Assembly: GCA_021781535.1 (NCBI GenBank)
Contig: JAJXWO010000029.1
Coordinates: 1 to 51,399 of the forward strand
Direction of reading: 5' to 3'
DNA from: Deltaproteobacteria bacterium
Lineage (GTDB): Bacteria > Desulfobacterota > Desulfuromonadia > Geobacterales > Pseudopelobacteraceae
Length of the DNA: 51,399 nucleotides
Each line of letters starts with the position of its first letter. Within the stretch, counting starts at the first letter, position 1. The position numbers and the translations under genes were made by a program. The notes beneath the pieces were generated by a model. It was given only the letters and a program-made list of their open reading frames with translations, was not told the DNA's origin and did no database searches. This document shows, one piece after another, positions 8,907 to 16,720 of the stretch.

Positions 8907-9347
8907 CTAATCCTTGGGTGGCATTTTGACAACGGTAAACCAGAACTCTTCCAGCGACCGCACGACCTTCAGAAATTCATCAAAGCCGACCGGTTTTGAG
9001 ATGTAACAGCTTGCACCGAGATCATAACATTTAATGATATCTGTGTCAGCTTCAGAGGTTGTCAGCACGACAACAGGAATACTTCTCAAGCGTTTATCAG
9101 CTTTGATCTCTTTCAGTGTCTCTCTGCCATCCATGCGCGGCAAGTTGAGGTCAAGCAGAATGATGTCGGGCCTGACGGCGTCGGCATACGGCTCCTCCCG
9201 TCTCAAAAAACGGAGCGCCTTGATGCCGTCATCAACCGCATGCAGATGTACGGGCACCGTTCCCGCCGCAAGTCCTTCGCGGGTCAGCTCAACATCACCC
9301 GGGTCATCTTCTACCAGGAGTATGTCCACAACCTTTCTTCCATTCAT
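8907..9347 (-). CDS. Single-domain response regulator (Rcp1/CheY-like)
   Basis: The 146-residue protein is a lone receiver domain. Acidic residues Glu13, Asp14 and Asp15 and phospho-acceptor Asp66 are present, with Lys118 in the KP motif. The DDPGDVELT opening is typical of Rcp1-type receivers that pair with phytochrome-like kinases having a SHDLQEPL H-box; the kinase at 10300-12858 has this H-box. The start ATG at 9345-9347 follows GGAGGCGG. It ends eight bases before nspC, so it is probably in the same transcript. It has no output domain, so it would act by phosphotransfer or protein contact. Confidence 0.92.
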   Translation of the reverse strand: MNGRKVVDILLVEDDPGDVELTREGLAAGTVPVHLHAVDDGIKALRFLRREEPYADAVRPDIILLDLNLPRMDGRETLKEIKADKRLRSIPVVVLTTSEADTDIIKCYDLGASCYISKPVGFDEFLKVVRSLEEFWFTVVKMPPKD

Positions 9348-9394
9348 GAGAAACCGCCTCCGGTCAACGCGATATCTTCTTGCGGATTATCACA

Positions 9395-10303
9395 TTACAG
9401 CACATCAATCCGGTTCCTGCCCTTTTGTTTTGCCAGATACATGGCTTTATCCGATCGGGACGTGAAGGTATCGGCATGATCACCAACCCTGAACTGGGTA
9501 ACACCAAAACTGGAGGTAACCTGCAGACCATTGCCGAAGTCATGGGCTGCTAACAGACAGCGCAGTTTTTCAGCCAATATGACTGCCTGGCTTTGATCAC
9601 TTTTGGGAATAAGCACCATGAATTCCTCCCCTCCCCAGCGGGTAAAAATATCATGGGCCCGGATGCTGTCAGATACAAGCTGGGCAACCTCTTTCAATAC
9701 ATGATCACCCATGTTGTGGCCGTAGGTGTCATTGACCTTTTTGAAGTTGTCCAGGTCAAACATGATCAGGGACAATTCGGAGCCATATCTCCTGGCCCGT
9801 TGCAGTTCCGCCTCCAGCAGCTCAGAGAACATCAGCCGGTTATAAATACCGGTCAGATAGTCAATGCGTGCCTGGCGTTTGAACAGGTCTCTGGTCTGTT
9901 TCAGGGCGATCTCGAGTTTTTTTCGCTCAACGGCATAAAACATGGCGCGCTTCAGAATCCTGCCGTCAATTTCTCCTTTTACCAGGTAATCCTGAGCCCC
10001 TGACTTGACCGCATCAGTGCCAAAGGATTCATCAGAGAGGCCGGTCATGACGATGATCGGTATGGCGGGGGAAGTATCCAGCAGACGGGTCAAGGTGGGA
10101 AGGCCGCTGCTGTCGGGCAGATTCATGTCGAGCAGCACGATATCACAAACATTCTGCTGCAGAAAGCTCAGACCTTCGGAAAGGCGTTCAACAGTGACAA
10201 GTTGCGCCTTGCATTCCTCTTGTTCAAGCATCTCTTTAATCAGCAGCGCATCACCAGGGTCATCCTCGATCAGCAGGACAGTATTCATGGAATTCTCGCT
10301 CAT
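9395..10303 (-). CDS. Receiver-GGDEF response regulator, diguanylate cyclase
   Basis: This 302-residue protein joins a receiver domain (about 6-125, Asp59 phospho-acceptor) to a GGDEF domain (about 140-302) that makes the second messenger c-di-GMP from two GTP. The active-site motif GGEEF is intact at 224-228, and an RxxD inhibitory site (RAHD, 215-218) lies five residues before it, so product feedback is expected. The start overlaps the stop of the sensor kinase gene by four bases (ATGA), strongly suggesting that kinase and regulator are made together. Its location between polyamine biosynthesis genes is unusual. Confidence 0.93.
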   Translation of the reverse strand: MSENSMNTVLLIEDDPGDALLIKEMLEQEECKAQLVTVERLSEGLSFLQQNVCDIVLLDMNLPDSSGLPTLTRLLDTSPAIPIIVMTGLSDESFGTDAVKSGAQDYLVKGEIDGRILKRAMFYAVERKKLEIALKQTRDLFKRQARIDYLTGIYNRLMFSELLEAELQRARRYGSELSLIMFDLDNFKKVNDTYGHNMGDHVLKEVAQLVSDSIRAHDIFTRWGGEEFMVLIPKSDQSQAVILAEKLRCLLAAHDFGNGLQVTSSFGVTQFRVGDHADTFTSRSDKAMYLAKQKGRNRIDVL

Positions 10304-12858
10304 ATTATTGTCTCCCCGTCTTTTGGCGATACCGGTGTCGTGAAAAAGAAGGTTGAGCCGGTGCCGACTGCGGACTCGACCCAGATTCTGCCTCCGTGGC
10401 GTTTAACGATCCTCTGGCAGATCGCCAGGCCGATACCGGTGCCCGGATATTCGGCTCTGGTATGCAGCCGCTGGAAGATGGCAAAAATCCGCTCGTTAAA
10501 TTCCGCTGCGATACCGATGCCGTTGTCGGCGACGGAGAAGAGCCAGTCGGTACCTTGTTTGACGGCCTTGATTGTTATCACGGGCGCAGCAGCTGCCCGG
10601 TATTTGATGGAGTTTCCAATCAGGTTCTGGAAGAGCTGCCCGAGCTGACTCTTGTCGGCAAGAATAATCGGCAATGGCCCACAGACGACCTCGGCGTTGT
10701 TTTCCTTGATAACCAGTTCCAGATCTCGAAGCACCCTGCAGAGTACCGCAGAACAGTCGGTCTCTGCAAGCTCCCTGGTGCTGCTCATGATCCGTGAGTA
10801 ACTGAGCAGGTCGTTGATCAGGCTGCTCATCCTCGTGGCGCCGTCAACGATGTATGCCATATAGGATTCGGCTTTTTCATCAAGGGTGCCTTTGGAACGG
10901 ATTGCAAGCAACTCGGTGAAACCGGCAATCTTGCGCAGCGGCTCCTGCAGGTCGTGAGAGGCGATATAGGCGAACTGTTCCAGTTCCCGGTTGGAGCGGG
11001 CCAGGTTGGCTTCGGTCTTCTTGATGGCAGTGATGTCCCGGATCGACTCAATAGCGCCGATTCTTTTTCCGGCAGAGTCGTACAGGGGGGCAACAACGCC
11101 CCAGACATGGGCTCCCTTGCCGTTATACAGCGCCGGGCAGAAGGTCTCGCCAAAGAGGCGGTCTCCTCGTCGGGTGACTCCCTGATAGTTTGCCATGAGC
11201 TCATCGTCATCGACATCAATAAGGTCGAGCAGCTGGTTTCGCCGATCGCCGTAGAAGGGGACGGTGTAGGCATGGTCACCCTGACCCAGCATCTCCTCCT
11301 TGGCAACGCCGCTCATTTCCTCCATCGCCCTGTTCCAGGCGATAACCTTCTTATCCAGGTCGACAACAAATGTTGCATCGGGCAAAAAATTGAAAATGTC
11401 GGCCAGGAACTGCTGGGATTCCCGTAGTGAGGCATCCATTTCCTTGCGTTTGGATATGTCGCGGGAAGAGGCGTAGAGATACCACGTGCCGTCCAGTTGA
11501 ACCCCACAGCCATTGACCTCGGCATCGAAGACCGTCCCGTCGCGACGCCGGTGCCTGGTCTCGAAGATTACCGGGGTATGAATCATTTCCCGAACCTTTA
11601 CAACCAAATTCTCAGGAGGGATACCGGCATCCCAGTCCGTGACGTTCAGTTCCAGATTATCATCAGCAGCGTAACCGAGCATCTGGCGGAAGGCGGCATT
11701 CGATTCTATCAGGTTGCCGTCCTGGTCGAGGATATGGATGCCGTCGCGGGCCACCGCCTGCAGTGTCTGGTAGCGGATGCCCAGCTTGTGCCGCTCTTCT
11801 GCACGCAGGTTCATTAAATCCTGGGCTTGCTCCGCCAGGGATGCCATTTCCCGCTGCCGCCGCTGGAGCAGTACCAGGCCGAAGCCTGAAGTGACACCGA
11901 TTAGTACAAAGGCAACTGCCTGTTTGAGAGTAGCGCTGCGCCAGCTTTTGTAGATTGCTGCATAATCCCTGCTGCAGGCGACATAGAGCGGCTTGTCCAA
12001 CCGCAGCTTGTGCGGCTGGACGGTACGCAGCGCCATGACTCGTTTCGAGGCATAACTGACGGATCTTCCGGTCAGCACATTTTCGACTCTGCCGCTTTCC
12101 CGGTGACGAGTGAAAAAAGTGCCGGGCAGCGCCAGATTCTTTCCTGACAGTCCATCCTCATCCGGGACCAACATAAAGCGGATGCCGTCCCCATGGTTGA
12201 TGGCGCTCCACATGTCGGGTGCGTAGAGTACCGAACTCAGCAGAACCTGGAAATATTCCGGATCAAGCGCTGCGGTGACGACACCGTTAAACCTGCCGTT
12301 TGCTGCGGGGATAGTGCGCGAAATATCGACGAGGAATAATCCGAGTACGGTCTTGAACGGCGGCGACAGGTACAATGTCGAGGGATTATTGTCGTGTGCA
12401 GGGGTTGCAAAATAATCGCGGGTGTGTACGTTCCTGCCGATCAGCTCGTCCCGATTCGAGGCGACCACCGTCCCCTCTGCATCAAGCACAAACATGGTAC
12501 GGATGCCGGGCATGGCCTCGGCCAATGCTTGCAGACGACGGTTGGCCAATTGTAAGTTTTCATGCCTGCGCAGGTAGGGCATGTCTTTTATGAGCGAGGT
12601 CAATGCCCGGTTTGTCGCCTCAAGCTGATGTTCAATATTTGAGGCAATGACCCGGGTCTGGGTCTGCAGGCGCTGGTGTTCCTGATCGGTAATGGTGTGA
12701 TGGGAGGTGAGGCTCTGGTACGTGAAAACTCCCGCGAGAATAACCAGGGCCAGGGTGAACATCAGCCATTGGTCGCGTATGCTGCGCCGCACGGCCGCCT
12801 GATCGGCGTTCGTGCGGCTTTTGGTGAGGTTACCAGCGTCTTTTGTCATTGGGGGCAC
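10300..12858 (-). CDS. Membrane sensor histidine kinase with Cache and two PAS domains
   Basis: This 852-residue kinase has two membrane helices (about 33-50 and 313-332) around a periplasmic domain of about 260 residues that looks like a double Cache ligand-sensing domain (TMFVLDAEGTVVASN is the typical first strand). Two PAS domains follow (about 365-475 and 485-615), then the kinase core: H-box ASHDLQEPLR with His635, N-box QNLIGNSIKY, and G-boxes ADNGIGI and GTGIGLAI. It overlaps the receiver-GGDEF gene by four bases, so that protein is its likely partner. The start is GTG at 12856-12858; the ATG at 12847-12849 is equally possible, as neither has a clear ribosome site. The ligand is unknown. 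Confidence 0.88.
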   Translation of the reverse strand: MPPMTKDAGNLTKSRTNADQAAVRRSIRDQWLMFTLALVILAGVFTYQSLTSHHTITDQEHQRLQTQTRVIASNIEHQLEATNRALTSLIKDMPYLRRHENLQLANRRLQALAEAMPGIRTMFVLDAEGTVVASNRDELIGRNVHTRDYFATPAHDNNPSTLYLSPPFKTVLGLFLVDISRTIPAANGRFNGVVTAALDPEYFQVLLSSVLYAPDMWSAINHGDGIRFMLVPDEDGLSGKNLALPGTFFTRHRESGRVENVLTGRSVSYASKRVMALRTVQPHKLRLDKPLYVACSRDYAAIYKSWRSATLKQAVAFVLIGVTSGFGLVLLQRRQREMASLAEQAQDLMNLRAEERHKLGIRYQTLQAVARDGIHILDQDGNLIESNAAFRQMLGYAADDNLELNVTDWDAGIPPENLVVKVREMIHTPVIFETRHRRRDGTVFDAEVNGCGVQLDGTWYLYASSRDISKRKEMDASLRESQQFLADIFNFLPDATFVVDLDKKVIAWNRAMEEMSGVAKEEMLGQGDHAYTVPFYGDRRNQLLDLIDVDDDELMANYQGVTRRGDRLFGETFCPALYNGKGAHVWGVVAPLYDSAGKRIGAIESIRDITAIKKTEANLARSNRELEQFAYIASHDLQEPLRKIAGFTELLAIRSKGTLDEKAESYMAYIVDGATRMSSLINDLLSYSRIMSSTRELAETDCSAVLCRVLRDLELVIKENNAEVVCGPLPIILADKSQLGQLFQNLIGNSIKYRAAAAPVITIKAVKQGTDWLFSVADNGIGIAAEFNERIFAIFQRLHTRAEYPGTGIGLAICQRIVKRHGGRIWVESAVGTGSTFFFTTPVSPKDGETII

Positions 12859-12873
12859 GGTAGTTGTGATGAG

Positions 12874-14070
12874 TTACAACTCCGGCCACTCGCCGTCTTC
12901 AATGACCACCGTTGGCAACCCCATCGGTCCCAGTACCTCAAGAAACAGCTCAGGATCAAACTGCTCAATGTTGAAGACCCCGGCGCCGCGCCACTTGCCG
13001 GTCAGCATCATGATCGCGCCGACTACGGCCGGGACACCGGTGGTGTAGCTGATCGCCTGGGATTGTACTTCACGGTAGCAGGCTTCGTGATCGCAGATGT
13101 TGTAGATATAGACCTGCTTGCGTTTGCCGTCCTTGATGCCGCGGGCAATGACGCCGATGCAGGTTTTTCCCTTGGTGAGCGGGCCAAGGCTGCCCGGATC
13201 GGGAAGGAGCGCTTTTAAAAACTGGATAGGTACGATTTTCTGGCCGTTAAATTCTACTTCGTCGATGCGGGTCATGCCGACGTTCTGCAATACTTCCAGG
13301 TGCTTGAGGTAGTTGTCAGAGAAGGTCATCCAGAATTGGGCCTTTTTTATGGTCGGGATATGCTTTACCAGCGATTCCATCTCTTCATGGTAAAGGCGGT
13401 AGATGTTCATCGGGCCGATCCCTTCCGGGAAGTCGAAATAATGTTTGGTCGTCAACGGCGGGCTTTCAACCCATTGTCCGTTTTCCCAGTGGCGGCAGGT
13501 AGCGGTTACTTCGCGGATGTTAATCTCCGGGTTGAAGTTAGTCGCAAACGGCTGTCCATGACTGCCGGCATTGGCATCGATGATGTCAATCTCCTCCACC
13601 ACATCCAGATACTTCTTGGCAGCGAGGGCGGTATAGACATTGGTGACTCCCGGATCAAAGCCGGAACCGAGCAGCGCCATCAGCCCCTTTTCGCGGAAGC
13701 GTTCCTGATAGGCCCACTGCCAGGAGTATTCGAACCTGGCGGTATCGAGCGGTTCGTAGTTGGCGGTGTCGAGGTAGTCGACACCGGTTTCGAGGCAGGC
13801 GTCCATGATGTGCAGATCCTGGTAGGGGAGTGCGACGTTGATCACCAGCTTCGGTTGCACCTGTCTGATCAGGGCTGCCAGTTCCGGCACATTGTCGGCA
13901 TCGACCTGAGCGGTTTTGATGCTGCCCCCCAACTGGGCAGCGATAGCGTCGCATTTGGATTTAGTGCGCGAGGCCAGAGTGATCTCGCTGAAAATATCGC
14001 GCCGCTGGGCGCATTTATGGGTAACGACCTGGCCGACACCGCCGGCACCGATTATTAGGACTTTGCTCAT
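12874..14070 (-). CDS. Carboxy(nor)spermidine dehydrogenase, saccharopine dehydrogenase family
   Basis: The enzyme would condense aspartate semialdehyde with putrescine (or diaminopropane) and reduce the product with NADPH to carboxyspermidine (or carboxynorspermidine), the substrate of NspC. The 398-residue protein starts with a Rossmann motif VLIIGAGGVGQVV and has the saccharopine-dehydrogenase-like body with LIRQVQPKLVINVALPYQD and LLGSGFDPGVTNVY. The context of speA four bases upstream and nspC 4 kb downstream favours the polyamine role over lysine metabolism. The frame is open to 14169, but the ATG at 14068-14070 directly precedes the Rossmann strand and is preceded by a GGGGGAAT stretch after the speA stop. 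Confidence 0.88.
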   Translation of the reverse strand: MSKVLIIGAGGVGQVVTHKCAQRRDIFSEITLASRTKSKCDAIAAQLGGSIKTAQVDADNVPELAALIRQVQPKLVINVALPYQDLHIMDACLETGVDYLDTANYEPLDTARFEYSWQWAYQERFREKGLMALLGSGFDPGVTNVYTALAAKKYLDVVEEIDIIDANAGSHGQPFATNFNPEINIREVTATCRHWENGQWVESPPLTTKHYFDFPEGIGPMNIYRLYHEEMESLVKHIPTIKKAQFWMTFSDNYLKHLEVLQNVGMTRIDEVEFNGQKIVPIQFLKALLPDPGSLGPLTKGKTCIGVIARGIKDGKRKQVYIYNICDHEACYREVQSQAISYTTGVPAVVGAIMMLTGKWRGAGVFNIEQFDPELFLEVLGPMGLPTVVIEDGEWPEL

Positions 14071-14074
14071 AGTT

Positions 14075-15982
14075 TTATTCCCCCAGATAGGTATATCCAA
14101 GCAGTGTTTTGTCCAGCAGTTCGACAAAGTGGCTGCTCTCTTCGATGGAGATCTTCTTTGAGGCGACATTTTTCTCCAGGTTGTCCCTGACGCGCTTCAA
14201 AATTTCCGGCCCTTTGTACTGTACATACTTCAGTGTTTCCCAGGTGGCGTCGCCATTAATGACGGTGTCGATCATGTAGCCGGTTTTTTTGTTGAACGTG
14301 ATATGAACCGCGTTGGTGTCGCCGAACAGATTGTGCAGATCTCCCAGAATCTCCTGATATGCACCGATCAGGAAAAAGCCGATAAAATAATTTTCGTCCT
14401 TACGGATCTTATGCAGCGGCAGAAATTTCGAACGGCCGTTTTCGCCGACGAAGCTGGTGATCTCGCCATCCGAGTCACAGGTGATGTCGGCAACCGAGGC
14501 CATGACATCCGGTTTCTGGTTGAGGCGCTGCAACGGCACGATCGGGAAAAGCTGGTCAATCGCCCACGAGTCGGGAATCGACTGGAATAGCGAAAAGTTG
14601 GCAAAGTAGGTCTGCCGCATGGAGAGTTGGAAACTTTGCAGCTCCTCCGGGATCGGTTTGATCTTCTCGACGATGCTGTTGATCTTTTTGATGATTTTTG
14701 AGTAGAGCCATTCTGCAATTGCCCGATCGTTGAGCGTCAGGTACCCCAAATTGAAAAGGCTCACCGCTTCATTGATCAATTGCAGCGTGTCGTGATAGTC
14801 CTCTCTCAGTGAATAGCGATCAAGGCTTTTATAGATGTCCATCAGCTTTTTGACGGTAGGGGCTACTTTTTCAGACTGAGCCAGAATCTCTTCAAAATCC
14901 GGCATCAGGTGTTGGGTGTTGGTGTTGAGGACGTTGGTGACCAGCACCGAGTAGTGAGCAACGGTAGCCCGTCCCGACTCGGAAATGATATTGGGGCATT
15001 CGACTCCCGCTTCATCACAGATGTTCTTGATCTGATAGATAACGTCATTGGCATACTCTTCAATGGTGTAGTTGACGCTGGAAAAATAGCTTGATTTGGA
15101 ACCGTCGTAATCGACTCCCAAACCTCCACCGATATCAATGTATTCAATTCCAACGCCCAACTTCCGCATCTCGGTGTAGACACGAGCAACTTCGATCAGT
15201 GCGGTCTTGATCTTGTCGATCTTGGTGACCTGGCTGCCGATGTGCGAATGCAGCAATTTGACCGAGCCGAGCATGTCCTGATCTTCCAGCATCCGGATGG
15301 CGGCGATTATTTCCGACATGCGTAGGCCGAATTTGGCGTCTTCTCCGCCGGAGGTGGCCCATTTGCCGGTTCCTTTGGAGGAAAGTTTGACCCGGATTCC
15401 CAGTTTCGGCGTTATGCCGGTTTTCTTGGAGATCTCGATAATCTTTTCCAGTTCAAACAGCTTCTCGACGACCAGCGTAATGTCGAAGCCGACTTTGGAG
15501 GCATAGAGCACCGTTTCGATGTACTCTGCATCCTTGTAGCCATTGCAGATAATCGGCAGGTTGTTGCCGCTGGAAATCGAGATCCCCGCTACCAGCTCAG
15601 GTTTTGAGCCGACTTCGAGGCCGATGTTGTAGCGTTTCCCGTAGCCGGCGATAGCTTCCACCACCTGGCGCTGCTGGTTAACCTTGATCGGGTAGAATGT
15701 CTGGTATTTGGCTGGGTAATCATTTTCCTGTATGGCGTTTTTAAAGACCCGGTTGATTGATGCGATTCGCCCCTGCAATACGTCCATAAAACGGAGCAGA
15801 ATGGGAGGGTTGATTTTGCGCTTGATCAGATCGTTTACAAGGTCGCGCAAGTCGATGGACTGCTTCGAATTTGATGAAGGGTGAACGCAAATATTCCCTT
15901 TTTTATTGATAGAGAAGAGATCAGCACCCCAGTTGTCGATATTGTAAATCTTGGCAGATTCACTGATGGACCATTTTTCCAT
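14075..15982 (-). CDS. speA: Biosynthetic arginine decarboxylase SpeA
   Basis: SpeA is a PLP enzyme that converts arginine to agmatine, the first step towards putrescine. At 635 residues it has the usual family length. The PLP lysine is Lys100 in TFYPIKVNQQ. Other family features are LLHSHIGSQV, DIGGGLGVDY, the central insertion with the SLREDYHDTL segment, and the C-terminal catalytic VADITCDSDGEI with its Cys and Asp. It is the first gene of a minus-strand block with the carboxyspermidine dehydrogenase four bases downstream. No agmatinase (speB) or agmatine deiminase gene is in the window, so the next step is encoded elsewhere. The ATG at 15982 follows GGGGAACAGGTC. Confidence 0.96.
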   Translation of the reverse strand: MEKWSISESAKIYNIDNWGADLFSINKKGNICVHPSSNSKQSIDLRDLVNDLIKRKINPPILLRFMDVLQGRIASINRVFKNAIQENDYPAKYQTFYPIKVNQQRQVVEAIAGYGKRYNIGLEVGSKPELVAGISISSGNNLPIICNGYKDAEYIETVLYASKVGFDITLVVEKLFELEKIIEISKKTGITPKLGIRVKLSSKGTGKWATSGGEDAKFGLRMSEIIAAIRMLEDQDMLGSVKLLHSHIGSQVTKIDKIKTALIEVARVYTEMRKLGVGIEYIDIGGGLGVDYDGSKSSYFSSVNYTIEEYANDVIYQIKNICDEAGVECPNIISESGRATVAHYSVLVTNVLNTNTQHLMPDFEEILAQSEKVAPTVKKLMDIYKSLDRYSLREDYHDTLQLINEAVSLFNLGYLTLNDRAIAEWLYSKIIKKINSIVEKIKPIPEELQSFQLSMRQTYFANFSLFQSIPDSWAIDQLFPIVPLQRLNQKPDVMASVADITCDSDGEITSFVGENGRSKFLPLHKIRKDENYFIGFFLIGAYQEILGDLHNLFGDTNAVHITFNKKTGYMIDTVINGDATWETLKYVQYKGPEILKRVRDNLEKNVASKKISIEESSHFVELLDKTLLGYTYLGE

Positions 15983-16028
15983 GACCTGTTCCCCATGTTC
16001 CGGTTAGTCGCAATCAAATAAACTATTC

Positions 16029-16057
16029 TATTTATTGCATAGTATGATCAAAGTCAA
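16029..16057 (-). promoter_or_regulatory. Possible sigma-70 promoter for speA
   Basis: Read on the minus strand, TTGACT (16057-16052) and TAAATA (16034-16029) are separated by 17 bases, 47 bases upstream of the speA ATG. The match is good but not perfect, and the surrounding sequence is AT-rich. Confidence 0.45.
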
Positions 16058-16126
16058 ATTCTAATTTGATGCTGGATCAGAAACTGCAAAACCCACCTAA
16101 AAATACACTATCAGGTGAAATGACTG

Positions 16127-16158
16127 CCTTGACAATGCCTGAGGTAATGATTACTTTT
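16127..16158 (+). promoter_or_regulatory. Likely heat-shock promoter of hsp20-lon
   Basis: CCTTGACA (16127-16134) is followed after exactly 16 bases by TTACTTTT (16151-16158) and then GACTA. The same words at the same distance precede hrcA at 51106-51136. The -10 word is a poor sigma-70 match. Since hsp20, lon and hrcA are all heat-shock genes, recognition by a heat-shock sigma factor of the RpoH kind is plausible. Confidence 0.55.
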
Positions 16159-16290
16159 GGACTAATTACGCCACTTTGGTTGTATTACCCTCACTCGAAT
16201 GAACAGGGATAGAGCGTTAACCACAGTATCTTCTGCTGCTTGCAGAACGGAGGATATTCAAGTTTTACGTACTCATCTTCAGGTGAATTT

Positions 16291-16719
16291 ATGCCACGTT
16301 TTTCAGGCAGGAAACCGTTTACGCAGGAAATATTCGATCGGCATGTCGGCGAGATGCGCAGTCTTTTGCATGCCCTTGAGTTGCGGGATTCTTTTGAGGA
16401 CAATGAAACACGCCCGAAGATGGATATGTATGAAACGGGGCAGGACGTCATTATCGAGTTTGACTTGCCCGGTTTTACTCTGGACGCAATTTCCTTGAAG
16501 ATCAGCGGGTTGACGCTGACCCTCGAAGCGTGCAAGCCCCGGGAACAGAACGAAGGCAAATTTATATGTGTGGAACGGAGTCATGGACGCTTTCATCACG
16601 CGGTGCATATACCGGGTAACGTCAACCCCGCTGCGATCAGGGCTGAATACCGCCGGGGGGTATTGCGGGTACTATGTCCAAAAATATGTGAGTGGTCCGT
16701 GCCGATAAAGGAGATTTAG
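16291..16719 (+). CDS. Small heat-shock protein, Hsp20/alpha-crystallin family
   Basis: This 142-residue chaperone would bind unfolding proteins without ATP. The alpha-crystallin domain spans about residues 45-140 with KMDMYETGQDVIIEFDLPGF, KISGLTLTLEA, FICVERSHGRFHHAVHIPG and the closing RRGVLRVLCPK, which corresponds to the conserved GVLxxxxPK motif. The frame is open from 16240, but the ATG at 16291 has an AGGTG site ten bases before it. Its stop is one base away from the TTG start of lon, so both are on one transcript: a chaperone that holds damaged proteins and a protease that removes them. Confidence 0.92.
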   Translation: MPRFSGRKPFTQEIFDRHVGEMRSLLHALELRDSFEDNETRPKMDMYETGQDVIIEFDLPGFTLDAISLKISGLTLTLEACKPREQNEGKFICVERSHGRFHHAVHIPGNVNPAAIRAEYRRGVLRVLCPKICEWSVPIKEI

Positions 16720-16720
16720 A

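Noticed and set aside
13300..14058. A 252-codon open frame antisense to the carboxyspermidine dehydrogenase gene
   Set aside because: It is a shadow of a GC-rich coding frame; the minus-strand gene has a Rossmann motif and fits the operon.
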